A DNA stretch of 40,444 bases from an uncultured Clostridia bacterium (GTDB taxonomy: Bacteria > Bacillota > Clostridia > Oscillospirales > Acutalibacteraceae). The stretch spans positions 1-40,444 of the forward strand of contig CANQBK010000010.1 of NCBI GenBank assembly GCA_947589485.1, in the 5' to 3' direction. Both the position numbers and the translations under genes were made by a program. A model generated the notes under the pieces. That model was given only the letters and a program-made list of their open reading frames with translations. It was not told where the DNA came from and made no database searches. Below are positions 32,397 to 40,444 of the stretch, in pieces (position 1 is the stretch's first letter; the number at the start of each line of letters is the position of its first letter).

Positions 32397-33058
32397 CACG
32401 CCCACCTATAGCCTTTTCCCCAGACAGTAATAATCTTTTCGGGTTTCTGCGGATCGTCCTCGATTTTCTCACGCAAATATTTGATGTGTACGGTCAAAGT
32501 CTGCATTTCGGATTCACTGTCGATTCCCCACACCCTATTAAATAAATAATCTTTGCTGAGCGTCTGCCCCTTATTCTGCATGAATATTTGCAGAAGCTCG
32601 GATTCTTTTGCGGATAAATCGATTTGCACATCATTCTTTGTAACCGTACCTTCCGAAATGTTAAATGTGATATTTCCGTCCGAAATCATGTCACGGGCAA
32701 GTCTGCGTTTGAAAATACCCTTAATTTTTGCAATCAAAATTTCAATGTCAAACGGCTTTTCGATATAATCGTCCGCACCGAGCAAAATACCGTTCAGTTT
32801 GTCGTCCCTGTCTGATCTTGCGGTTATAATTATTATGGGAACATTGTCATTTCTGCGCAATCGTTCACATACCCAAAAACCGTCAATATCCGGTAAATTT
32901 ATATCAAGCAGGACAAGCCTTGCCCCGTATTTTTCATACAGGGACAAGGCTTTTTCAGCGGTTTTTGCAATATTCACCGTATAATTTTCTTTGCGTAGAA
33001 AATCGGCAAGCAAACTGCATATTTCTTCATTATCTTCAACAAGAAGGATATCGACCAT
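32396..33058 (-). CDS. OmpR-family response regulator, second system
   Basis: The 220-aa regulator has the receiver domain (MVDILLVEDNEEICSLL; phosphorylation Asp in LVLLDINLPDIDGF, ~residue 52; DDYIEKPFDIEILIAKI). The winged-helix domain has LSAKESELLQIFMQNKGQTLSKDYLF and MQTLTVHIKYLREKIEDDP. A GGGGTGG ribosome site overlaps the end of the ABC gene. A likely binding site is the TTAAG/CTTAA inverted repeat upstream of the permease gene. Confidence 0.9.
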   Translation of the reverse strand: MVDILLVEDNEEICSLLADFLRKENYTVNIAKTAEKALSLYEKYGARLVLLDINLPDIDGFWVCERLRRNDNVPIIIITARSDRDDKLNGILLGADDYIEKPFDIEILIAKIKGIFKRRLARDMISDGNITFNISEGTVTKNDVQIDLSAKESELLQIFMQNKGQTLSKDYLFNRVWGIDSESEMQTLTVHIKYLREKIEDDPQKPEKIITVWGKGYRWA

Positions 33059-33059
33059 T

Positions 33060-33818
33060 TTACCACCCCATTTCCATGAGCCAGTTATTCAATGAACGTT
33101 CTCTGTCACGCATATTTTTCTCACTGCCTATATTATACTCTCCTTTGATATTTCCATCAACTATAAACAGCACTCTTGTGCATTTTGCGGCGACTTTGAC
33201 ATCGTGGGTAACTATCATCATCGTTGTTCCGTTTGCATTGAGTTTTTCAAGCTCCTCCATAACTTCCTCAGAAGATGTACGGTTGAGAGAACCCGTCGGT
33301 TCGTCCGCAAAAATTATTTTCGGATCGTTTATCATGCTGCGGCAAATGCACGCTCTCTGGAGCTGTCCGCCTGACACTTCATTTATATCATTGTTGGCAA
33401 TTTCTGCAATGCCAAGACGCTTCATAAGTTCCCGTCCACGCTGTTCAATTTCACGATTGCTCTCTTTCTTTTTTGAGGACTTCACCGCAGGCAGAATGAT
33501 ATTGTCCAGTACGGAGAGATTTTTCATCATGTACATCTGCTGAAAAATAAATCCCATATCCTCAAGACGCATTCGGGCAAGCTCATTTTGATGCAGATTA
33601 GACATATTATTTCCACTGAAAAAGACCTCTCCTGCAGTCATTTTATCCATTCCCGAAACGGTGTAGAGCAATGTAGATTTTCCCGAACCCGACGGCCCCA
33701 TTACTCCCACCATTTCTCCCTCGTTTACGGAAAAACTCACGTTTCGCAGCACATTGTTCTGCCTTTTGTTGACGATATATGTCTTGCAAAGGTCTTTTAC
33801 TTCAAGTACGGTATTCAT
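33060..33818 (-). CDS. ABC transporter ATP-binding protein, second Bce-like system
   Basis: The 252-aa ATPase has Walker A GPSGSGKST, Q-loop FIFQQMYMM, signature VSGGQLQRACICRS (leucine to valine and less conserved at the end than usual), Walker B IIFADEPTGSLN and H-loop VTHDVKVAAK. It belongs to the BceA/MacB ATPases. It carries about 25 extra C-terminal residues (SEKNMRDRERSLNNWLMEMGW) compared with the first system's ATPase. It sits between the permease and regulator genes and should pair with the 788-aa permease. Confidence 0.9.
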   Translation of the reverse strand: MNTVLEVKDLCKTYIVNKRQNNVLRNVSFSVNEGEMVGVMGPSGSGKSTLLYTVSGMDKMTAGEVFFSGNNMSNLHQNELARMRLEDMGFIFQQMYMMKNLSVLDNIILPAVKSSKKKESNREIEQRGRELMKRLGIAEIANNDINEVSGGQLQRACICRSMINDPKIIFADEPTGSLNRTSSEEVMEELEKLNANGTTMMIVTHDVKVAAKCTRVLFIVDGNIKGEYNIGSEKNMRDRERSLNNWLMEMGW

Positions 33819-33833
33819 AATATTTCCTCCTGT

Positions 33834-36200
33834 TTATTCAATATTTGCCGTATCGGACGCTTTAATTGTCCTTGTGTAGATCGCCGTCAAAAACGTACTG
33901 ATAACGACTGCCGCAGTTATGATAAGCGGATAAATGAAAAACTGTTCAAGCGCGTTAAATTGATACTCGATACTTGCCGTTGCACCCATTGTTGAAAAAA
34001 CCGGATCGATAAGCAGCTTTAGCAGCGGCACGCATAATGCAGCCGCAATTATTTGCGCTAAAATAATCGAAATTAAAAATCTTCCTGTGTGCTGTGTCAT
34101 GATCGAACCGTTTTTAAATCCGATTGCTTTCATCAGGGCAATTTCAGATTTTTCCTTTGAAATAAATGAACGTTCCATCAGTACGGCAATCAGGACAATA
34201 ACAATCAAAGATATGATAAGTACAAGATTTCTTACGCTTTTCACAGTGTCGGAAACGCCTGTCATTTGTGCGATAAATTCACGAATATCGTAAATATCTT
34301 TATTCTGAAAAATATCCTTTAGCTTTTCTACTCGCACTGCAATTGTTTTTTCGTCGGGATCGTCATCAAAATCTATCTGATATGCCGGAGTACCGGTTAT
34401 CAGACGATCAGGAATTTCCAACGTCTGATATAATCTTCCTATTTCCCCTATCTGCATGACAGACTGAAATAGTGCAGTCAGAATAAAATCTCTTTCTTTT
34501 CCGTCGATATTAATTGTCAGAGTATCGCCGATCTCTATATCCAATTTTTCAGCCATTACTTCTGACAATGCGATCTCATTTTGATACATGGGCGGACTGC
34601 CCGCTGTGTATATGTATTCCGTCATCTTCGTATCTCTGCACTTCACAAAGTCCATGTTGTATTTCTTGCCGTTTACAGTAACGGGAAATTTATACCATGC
34701 TTCCATATATACTGTACCGGGCATATTATTCCGGGCAAGAATATCGGAAATCTCCTTTTCGGTTTCCCTTTCCGTTTTCGCTCCGGTCATGATTTCCATG
34801 GCTCTTTGAGTATCGGGATAATATACATCGCTTTCTTTGAGAGACATAATGCCGATAAGGTTTTTACTGCACAACGTATTTGCTGTAACGGACAGAACCA
34901 TCACAAAAACAGTACATAATGCAAATATAAATATGATAACGGCAAATTGTTTAGGCTGGCTGAATACGTCGTTTATCGCAAGAAATGCAGTGCTTTTCAA
35001 TCTTGTTTTACCAAGATGAAGAATGCTTTTTTTGCGGAAACGTTCACCTGTTTGTCCGCTTCTTACCGCATCGATTGGAGAAAGTTTTTTTACTTTTCCC
35101 GTACAATTCCAACTGAAAAACAGTATGATGATGACTACTGCTATACAACAGAAAATTCCGAGCATCACAGAATTGCGGTTTTCAAGAACCATATTTTCAC
35201 TGACGCTTTCGATAAGCATTTTGCCGAAGGGAATACTCAGAAAATAACCGATCACTGCACCCACAAGGGCGATAAAGAAATATTTTGCAAGATAAAGCGA
35301 ACGAATGGAAGTGTTTTTCAGCCCTACGGCTTTCATGACGCCGATTTCCCGAAATTCTTCCGCAATGCTGAAACCGATTGTAAAGCGCAGTACCGCAAAT
35401 GATACGGCAATAAGACCAATACCGATAATTAAAATAATGGCGGCGACCAGCGTATTTATAAAATAGCAGAGTTTTATGGTATCATTGCCTGATGAAAAAT
35501 AAACATTTTCTGCGTCTGCTATTTCCGATTCCAGTGCAGAAGGATAATCTGTATCAATATAGTAAAGACTGCCCATACCATACTGTTTCACATAATCATC
35601 ATTTGTAATTTTTCCGAAATCTTCATCACTGACAAGCATTCTTGGATTGCCCATCATTTCAGAGCCAAATAGGGCATCTTTCAGTGTACCTGCAAACTCA
35701 AATTCCATGTTTATTGCGCCTATGCTCAGTATCAGCTTGTCCCCGACCTGTAAATCTGACTTTCCCGCAATTGCTCCTGTGATGTACATTTTCCCGGCTT
35801 CCACTTCTTTGACAATTTTATTATCACTGTCGAAAAAATTGAAATCCGAACTGCTTAGCGGCTGCACCATTGACATGTTTGAGTATTCCATGATTTTTTT
35901 GCCATCGTGTTTGAAATTGTCCTTTGATGTTAAAATTATATCATCTTTTCGGTATGACTTTGTATTTTCACTGTTTTTCAGCAGTTCCTCAACGGAATAC
36001 TTGCCATTGCTTTTGTGCGACAATATGTAGTAGTCCGCCATACCGGCTTCTTCAAAATAATGGTCAAGTCCGCCTTCCACAGCCATTATATTATTTACAC
36101 TGCTTGCTGCAAACATCGCCGATAACACCACAAATATAAGTAATATGATGTTCATCGACTTTTTTCTTTTCAAGTCCCTCAAAATCATTCTCTTGTACAT
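33834..36200 (-). CDS. FtsX-like ABC transporter permease, second Bce-like system
   Basis: The 788-aa membrane protein has one helix (~residues 17-37) and an extracellular domain (~45-235). Three helices follow (~240-370), with FREIGVMKAVGLKN in the loop, then the KKLSPIDAVRSGQ coupling segment, a helix at ~410-435, a second outer domain (~440-650) and three more helices (~655-780). It has the duplicated MacB/FtsX layout. It is the first gene of the operon, whereas the ATPase comes first in the other module, so the two systems are not recent copies. Probable role: export of, or resistance to, membrane-active compounds (inference). Confidence 0.88.
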   Translation of the reverse strand: MYKRMILRDLKRKKSMNIILLIFVVLSAMFAASSVNNIMAVEGGLDHYFEEAGMADYYILSHKSNGKYSVEELLKNSENTKSYRKDDIILTSKDNFKHDGKKIMEYSNMSMVQPLSSSDFNFFDSDNKIVKEVEAGKMYITGAIAGKSDLQVGDKLILSIGAINMEFEFAGTLKDALFGSEMMGNPRMLVSDEDFGKITNDDYVKQYGMGSLYYIDTDYPSALESEIADAENVYFSSGNDTIKLCYFINTLVAAIILIIGIGLIAVSFAVLRFTIGFSIAEEFREIGVMKAVGLKNTSIRSLYLAKYFFIALVGAVIGYFLSIPFGKMLIESVSENMVLENRNSVMLGIFCCIAVVIIILFFSWNCTGKVKKLSPIDAVRSGQTGERFRKKSILHLGKTRLKSTAFLAINDVFSQPKQFAVIIFIFALCTVFVMVLSVTANTLCSKNLIGIMSLKESDVYYPDTQRAMEIMTGAKTERETEKEISDILARNNMPGTVYMEAWYKFPVTVNGKKYNMDFVKCRDTKMTEYIYTAGSPPMYQNEIALSEVMAEKLDIEIGDTLTINIDGKERDFILTALFQSVMQIGEIGRLYQTLEIPDRLITGTPAYQIDFDDDPDEKTIAVRVEKLKDIFQNKDIYDIREFIAQMTGVSDTVKSVRNLVLIISLIVIVLIAVLMERSFISKEKSEIALMKAIGFKNGSIMTQHTGRFLISIILAQIIAAALCVPLLKLLIDPVFSTMGATASIEYQFNALEQFFIYPLIITAAVVISTFLTAIYTRTIKASDTANIE

Positions 36201-36243
36201 TTCCGACGACCCCTTTCTATAATTTCATTATGCCACAAAATTA

Positions 36244-36258
36244 TTAAGAAGTCCTTAA
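36244..36258. promoter_or_regulatory. Inverted repeat upstream of the second permease gene
   Basis: TTAAG-5 nt-CTTAA lies about 44 bp before the permease start, just upstream of a CATAAT -10-like element on the minus strand. It may be the site of the downstream response regulator. No consensus -35 was found, which would fit an activated promoter. I see nothing else in 36259-36445. Confidence 0.4.
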
Positions 36259-36445
36259 ATCGAAAATGAAAAACTTTTTTCACATTACATTGTCATATCA
36301 AAAGTGAATCAATACCTAATTTTCATAATCTCCCGTTGCAGAAAAATCAAAGGCTGTCAAAAACAATCAGCACCATCCTTGATCTAATATTCATCAGAGT
36401 GACATTACTCGTTTTATTTGCATAGACAGAAATGTTCTTGAATGT

Positions 36446-36680
36446 TTACGCTTTTATTTCCGTTCCGTCCTTGAAAGTAAAGCGAATATCGTCCTTTTTG
36501 TAGACTGTCAGAAAGTCGAACAGACCTCCCCACAAGGCATCGTCAAATACGGTCACCACGTTGCCTTGATTTTTCAGCGTTTTGATGAATGTACTCATAA
36601 CCTCGCTTTTCGCAAGGTTGTCAGAGATCTGCTTTTCGATTTTCTCGTATTCCGCCGTTCATTTCCTTACAAGCGGCAAA
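36446..36680 (-). pseudogene. C-terminal relic of a large serine recombinase
   Basis: The minus-strand reading TAEYEKIEKQISDNLAKSEV, then about 30 residues, then FDFLTVYKKDDIRFTFKDGT and a stop at 36446, is the usual C-terminus of large serine recombinases of integrative elements (TndX/TnpX-like). Just upstream FAACKEM is in a different frame: an extra A (36659) splits what should be KEMTAEY. The resolvase and zinc-ribbon parts are absent, replaced by the DUF5131 gene. It is therefore an inactive fragment. Confidence 0.75.
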
Positions 36681-36694
36681 ATTTATGAATTTTG

Positions 36695-37567
36695 TTATTT
36701 ACATCTTCCGCAATCAGAACAGCCGTTGCATATTAAACGGCTTCCACAATGCTCACAATTTTTTCGATAGTGCGGAACATACAACTGCTCCTTTGGAATT
36801 TCTATGCCAAAATTATCTACCAACCGCCACTCTATCGGTTTCCCTGCAAAGTTCATACAGGACTTGTATGCCATCTCGCTTTGTATCTGCTTTTTGGGCA
36901 AATGATAGCGTTTTCCGTCCTTTATGAATACCGTCCCGGTTTCAATAAAGCAGAATGTGATGTTATGCGTCACACATTCTGCCCTTAGACTTTTCACCCA
37001 ATCAAAGTTACACGGTCTTGCGCCGTCGTAATTCTCTCCTCCGCAAATGACCTGTTCTATCTGTCCGTCACCGAGGTATTTTTCAATGCTGACTGCACCA
37101 ATAAACGGCGCACACATAATACCTTTGTGCTTGAACGGTAATTCGAGAAGAATCGGGATACGCTCATCGGCTCTGCGCTGATTTTCACATGTGACATTGA
37201 AAAAGATGTTATCAAAGCCGTCGCCCCAATCTTTCGGCAGACAGTCCTTTACCCGCTGTGGGCGTTTTGTAAGAAGAAAAAATTTCACATCGCTGCGCTC
37301 CCGCATCAGTTCCCACGCCTCATCACGCCATTCGTCCGCTTCTTCCAAAAAGAAATCCGAGGACATACAAACACGTATCTGCTCACCGCTTTGGATTTTA
37401 TAACCGCCGTTTCTGTTCTTTTGAATAGGATAGGTAAATCCTGATTTTGTTTTGTAAATATCAGAGCCGTTTCGGTCACGAACACGGTCAAGAAAATACA
37501 TATAGCAATTCTGGCAGCCCTCGCTGCACTTTATGCAGCCGTGCCACGGATTCCATATATCATGCAT
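36695..37567 (-). CDS. Phage Gp37/Gp68 family protein (DUF5131)
   Basis: The 290-aa protein starts MHDIWNPWHGCIKCSEGCQNCYMYF, the cysteine-rich signature of the Gp37/Gp68 (DUF5131) family, a radical-SAM-like group of unknown reaction. RVCMSSDFFLEEADEWRDEAW, FFLLTKRPQRV, VICGGENYDGARPC and WVKSLRAECV are typical. A cysteine-rich tail, CEHCGSRLICNGCSDCGRC (residues ~271-289), looks like a zinc or iron site. Family genes occur on phages and integrative elements, agreeing with the recombinase relic immediately downstream. No ribosome site stands out before the ATG. Confidence 0.8.
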   Translation of the reverse strand: MHDIWNPWHGCIKCSEGCQNCYMYFLDRVRDRNGSDIYKTKSGFTYPIQKNRNGGYKIQSGEQIRVCMSSDFFLEEADEWRDEAWELMRERSDVKFFLLTKRPQRVKDCLPKDWGDGFDNIFFNVTCENQRRADERIPILLELPFKHKGIMCAPFIGAVSIEKYLGDGQIEQVICGGENYDGARPCNFDWVKSLRAECVTHNITFCFIETGTVFIKDGKRYHLPKKQIQSEMAYKSCMNFAGKPIEWRLVDNFGIEIPKEQLYVPHYRKNCEHCGSRLICNGCSDCGRCK

Positions 37568-37602
37568 AACCTTACCCCAAATTCTCCAAAAAAATGCTTA
37601 TA

Positions 37603-37704
37603 TCATTGTTCATACAAATCCGACTGCATCTCAATTTTCGTTGGGCAAACGGCTTTTCCGCAGTTGATACAAGCATAGGTCTCAGTTTTATTCTTTGCGG
37701 TCAT
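37603..37704 (-). CDS. Small zinc-ribbon-like ORF before DUF5131
   Basis: A 33-codon ORF (MTAKNKTETYACINCGKAVC, then PTKIEMQSDLYEQ) ends 35 nt before the DUF5131 gene. CINCGKAVC gives C-x2-C and a further Cys, half of a zinc ribbon. It may be a tiny gene coupled to DUF5131, or the tail of a lost larger gene; an in-frame GTG lies four codons earlier. In 37705-37874 I see nothing else supported. Confidence 0.3.
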   Translation of the reverse strand: MTAKNKTETYACINCGKAVCPTKIEMQSDLYEQ

Positions 37705-37874
37705 TCGCTGCGGCACGAAACTTAAAAGTTCCCCAAATTTTGTTCGTAATTTTATGCCGCCACCACCGCTGAGTAATGCCTAAATCGGTTAAGACACTAA
37801 CGCAAGCAGTCCCAACACTCAATTAATACTCCCGACGAACAGGCACATCAACGCCGTAAATAGCGTTGCTATCA

Positions 37875-39902
37875 CTATTGTTCATAAGAGGATATCCACA
37901 TATCAACAACCTCTCCTGCATACTCACCGTCGGGAAGCGGATTTTTCTTTAGCTCATCATACGATTTATTCATACGAAAAACAGCATTCACCTGCTCTCC
38001 GTAAATTCTGCCGTAAATATCCATTAAATCAAATTTATAAAGATAATATTTACCCTTGAGCGGCTCTTCGGTTATTTTATATCCGCCGTCCATTTTCGGC
38101 ACCTTTTGTACATCATCTGAGCTATCGTCGTCCACAACAACAGCACTGCCACATTTATAAATATATACTTCTACATCATCATCGGGTTTTAGCTGCTTAA
38201 ATCCCTTGTCGAGCATACCTGTTAAAGGGTCGATACCGTCCCAGATTCCGATAATTTCATAATCACCGTTGTTAAACTTCGTTTCATCAATAACAAATGC
38301 AAAACGGAGATAGCACGGTTTTCCGTTAACGCCCACGAGAGTTTCAAAAATGTATGAATTGTTATTTTTTCCTACAAAATCATAAAAAATTTCCACTCCG
38401 TTTAGTGTGAGTGTTATTCCTCTGAAGTTACTTTTATATGTCTTTCCCCCGTTTTCCTCAATAATATCATTATCCAAACCGAGCATTCGTAAAAGCGTTA
38501 TATTTTCTTCCGTAAAACCGTTCCCATCGTCCTCGTATTCAAGAATTTCATAAAGTGTAAACTGCTTGCCAAGAATATACGGCAGTGATTCCTCCTCCAC
38601 ATCAACCCTAAGCGCACCGTCTTTGGTTACGGAAGTATCCTTTATCTTGATAGCGTCTTCGGGCATATTTTGATAGACATTTTTCAGATACGATTTATAT
38701 GAGGGAACCGGACAGATATTATCATAATATTTTTTAAAGCTCTCATCGTTGTAACTGAGCGGATAATAAAAGGATAATCCGTCATGTCCGCTGTCATTTT
38801 CAGATGTTGCGTTGTAAACAATACAGCTTGAAACGACGTCGGCAAAATCGTTATTTCCCACCAAACCGCAATAATAATAGGCAAAATCCGACATATCTAT
38901 AAGGTTTGAATATCCGCTGTAATCGGAGTTTGCGCCGCAGCGGCAGGAATGGTAAGCGCTGTCGGCAACTTTCCTTATGTCCTTAACATCAATCTTTTTG
39001 TTCGCAAGAGTTCCCATAGCGTCGTTGAAGATAGTTTTTAATCCATCAATTTTCGACAAATCAATAATTGAAAGTGTAGCATCGTTGTTATAAGAATCGG
39101 AATATTTTTTGCAAAAGCCGTCACAAACAGCCTTGCCGATATTTACGGCTGAAACATTTTTATTTTTGGCGATAGCACCGAACAGTGCCTTATAATCCCA
39201 ACCACCGGTCGGCTCTATCTCCTCGGAAGCAAGCATATAATCGGCGCAGTCCCTAAGAATGTAGGCTGTTTCAAAATTCGCCATAAGGCAAGCGTCCATA
39301 CCCAAAAGATCAACATCTATGTTATTATATTTATTTTCGGCGTCCGTAAGAGCTGTTTTAATATCGTCAACACTCAGCGAACCTGAGTAATTCTCGTCGC
39401 TTATCATACCGTTTATACAGCCGCTGCCGTGATCCCAAAGTATGACGGCGGTCTTTTTTGCGGGGAAGTTTTTGAAACCGTAATCGAGAAAATCGGAAAA
39501 AGTTTTTATATAGCTCATATTCGAACGTTCCAGCGCCTGAAGCAGTACGAGCTTTCCGTTTTTTATTGTGTAGCGGCTTATCTTATCGTTTGCAATATCA
39601 TAATCTCGCCACTTTTTTGCTCCTCCCGTTTCTATAATAACATTGACGCCCTTTGGCAGATTGACAGAGAGCATTTCGGCTATATTTTTTGTCGCCGCCC
39701 CGAAAGTTGTTTCCAAATTTGAACCGCACATATATATAAGTACGGTGCGGCTGTCCGTATATTCGATTTTACTAACTTCACTGCTTTCCACGGCAATACT
39801 GCTTTCGTCGGTACTTACTGAACAGCCGGGTATGGCGGTAATTATCAATGCAACGGCTAAGAGAACGGATAAGAATTTTATTTTTATTTTTCTGATTTTC
39901 AC
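37875..39902 (-). CDS. Clostripain-family (C11) cysteine peptidase lipoprotein
   Basis: The protein is 675 aa from the chosen GTG, which has an AAGGAG site 7 nt upstream; a TTG eight codons earlier would overlap that site. A signal peptide ends in the lipobox AIPGC (Cys27). The C11 domain spans ~50-370: RTVLIYMCGSNLE, the catalytic histidine in WDHGSG (His158) and the catalytic cysteine in GMDACLMAN (Cys205). The C-terminal part (~400-675) is beta-rich and of unknown role. Clostripain-like enzymes cleave after arginine or lysine and are secreted. The gene stands alone; no strong promoter was identified upstream because the repeat array begins about 80 bp away. Confidence 0.88.
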   Translation of the reverse strand: MKIRKIKIKFLSVLLAVALIITAIPGCSVSTDESSIAVESSEVSKIEYTDSRTVLIYMCGSNLETTFGAATKNIAEMLSVNLPKGVNVIIETGGAKKWRDYDIANDKISRYTIKNGKLVLLQALERSNMSYIKTFSDFLDYGFKNFPAKKTAVILWDHGSGCINGMISDENYSGSLSVDDIKTALTDAENKYNNIDVDLLGMDACLMANFETAYILRDCADYMLASEEIEPTGGWDYKALFGAIAKNKNVSAVNIGKAVCDGFCKKYSDSYNNDATLSIIDLSKIDGLKTIFNDAMGTLANKKIDVKDIRKVADSAYHSCRCGANSDYSGYSNLIDMSDFAYYYCGLVGNNDFADVVSSCIVYNATSENDSGHDGLSFYYPLSYNDESFKKYYDNICPVPSYKSYLKNVYQNMPEDAIKIKDTSVTKDGALRVDVEEESLPYILGKQFTLYEILEYEDDGNGFTEENITLLRMLGLDNDIIEENGGKTYKSNFRGITLTLNGVEIFYDFVGKNNNSYIFETLVGVNGKPCYLRFAFVIDETKFNNGDYEIIGIWDGIDPLTGMLDKGFKQLKPDDDVEVYIYKCGSAVVVDDDSSDDVQKVPKMDGGYKITEEPLKGKYYLYKFDLMDIYGRIYGEQVNAVFRMNKSYDELKKNPLPDGEYAGEVVDMWISSYEQ

Positions 39903-39984
39903 TTTTTTACTCCTTATAATTCTCAAACACTTATGTCACATTATGCAAAATACACGGAAGCGGAATGAAACATACGTTAAAACG

Positions 39985-40444
39985 ATAATTACATTCGCGG
40001 CGCAGTGCCTGCGCTCTCAATTCGCGGCGCCGAGCCGGCGCAGGCGATTCGCGCTGTCGTTCGCTACGCTCGCTCGTACTGAAAGCAACAAGTACATTCG
40101 CGCGGCGTTAGTTTATATTAACCCAAATTAAAAGTTTCGCTCAAGGCGCAGTGCCTGCGCTCTCAATTCGCGTTGTCGTTCGCTACGCTCACTCGTACTG
40201 AAAACAACAAGTACATTCGCGCGGCGTTAGTTTATATACCCATAATCAAAAGTTTCGCTCAAGGCGCAGTGCCTGCGCTCTCAATTCGCGCTGTCGTTCG
40301 CTCCGCTCACTCGTACTGAAAACAATAGGTACATTCGCGGCGCCGAGCCGGCGCAGGCAATTCGCGTTGTCGTTCGCTACGCTCACTCGTACTGAAAGCA
40401 ACAAGTACATTCGCGCGGCGTTAGTTTATGTTCCCATAATTAAA
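39985..40444. repeat. GC-rich ~118-bp imperfect tandem repeat array, continuing past the window
   Basis: TGTCGTTCGCT recurs at 40055, 40174, 40292 and 40368, steps of 119, 118 and 76 bp. Each unit has TTCGCTACGCTCACTCGTACTG, then a stretch with ACAAGTACATTCGCGCGGCG and GTTAGTTTAT. Most begin with a hairpin GCGCAG/CTGCGC; two have GGCGCCGAGCCGGCGC instead (40025-40040 and 40340-40355). The array is far more GC-rich than the rest of the window and has no supported ORF. It reaches the last base, so its full length is unknown. Confidence 0.75.

Noticed and set aside
39643-40131. 162-codon plus-strand frame over the peptidase start and the repeats
   Set aside because: Shadow of the clostripain-like gene joined to repeat sequence; no ribosome site.
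39985-40444. CRISPR array or protein repeat
   Set aside because: The units are ~118 bp with no constant-length unique spacers, and frames through them are broken or lack start signals.

Overview
The window looks like chromosomal DNA of a low-GC Gram-positive anaerobe of the class Clostridia, probably an Oscillospiraceae/Ruminococcus-type gut bacterium. This is inferred from AT-rich codon use, AGGAGG-type ribosome sites, sigma-A promoters, lipoproteins instead of periplasmic proteins, two Bce-like ABC/two-component modules, a clostripain-family peptidase and debris of integrative elements. No species can be named from sequence alone.

Region 1 (1-17123) is about sulfur. It starts inside a siroheme/4Fe-4S sulfite (or nitrite) reductase-like gene, preceded on the minus strand by an O-acetylhomoserine sulfhydrylase (metY-like) and a divergent Rrf2-family regulator without cysteines. 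Next comes a minus-strand operon hemA - sirC - hemC - cobA/hemD fusion - hemB - hemL, which makes uroporphyrinogen III from glutamyl-tRNA and turns it into siroheme, the reductase cofactor. Then comes a sulfate ABC transporter operon (sbp-cysT-cysW-cysA) with a consensus promoter, a roughly 315-nt leader and a 36-codon cysteine-containing upstream ORF. Divergent from it is a three-gene operon: a GshA-type glutamate-cysteine ligase, a class II glutamine amidotransferase of the YafJ/EgtC type, and a second, GCS2-like ligase. Together the genes describe sulfate uptake, reduction with a home-made cofactor, sulfide capture into homocysteine, and probably gamma-glutamyl-thiol chemistry. The last operon is the best candidate here for an undescribed pathway.

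Region 2 (17124-21708) is accessory. It holds a candidate minus-strand structured RNA, a broken ISAs1-type transposase, a large lipoprotein with a papain-like domain and a beta-propeller, two unrecognised small genes, a decayed stretch, and a 71-bp near-identical copy of part of the neighbouring sensor kinase gene.

Region 3 (21709-30606) has a Bce-like export/sensing module (ABC ATPase, 971-aa permease, response regulator, histidine kinase), then a flavodoxin/aldo-keto reductase fusion lipoprotein and an acetyltransferase, divergent from a LysR regulator.

Region 4 (30607-37874) appears to be the remains of an integrative element: two sets of regularly spaced short repeats, a second Bce-like module in a different gene order (permease, ATPase, regulator, kinase), the C-terminal relic of a large serine recombinase, and a Gp37/Gp68 (DUF5131) gene. 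Region 5 (37875-40444) has a secreted clostripain-like peptidase lipoprotein and a GC-rich ~118-bp tandem repeat array running off the end of the window.
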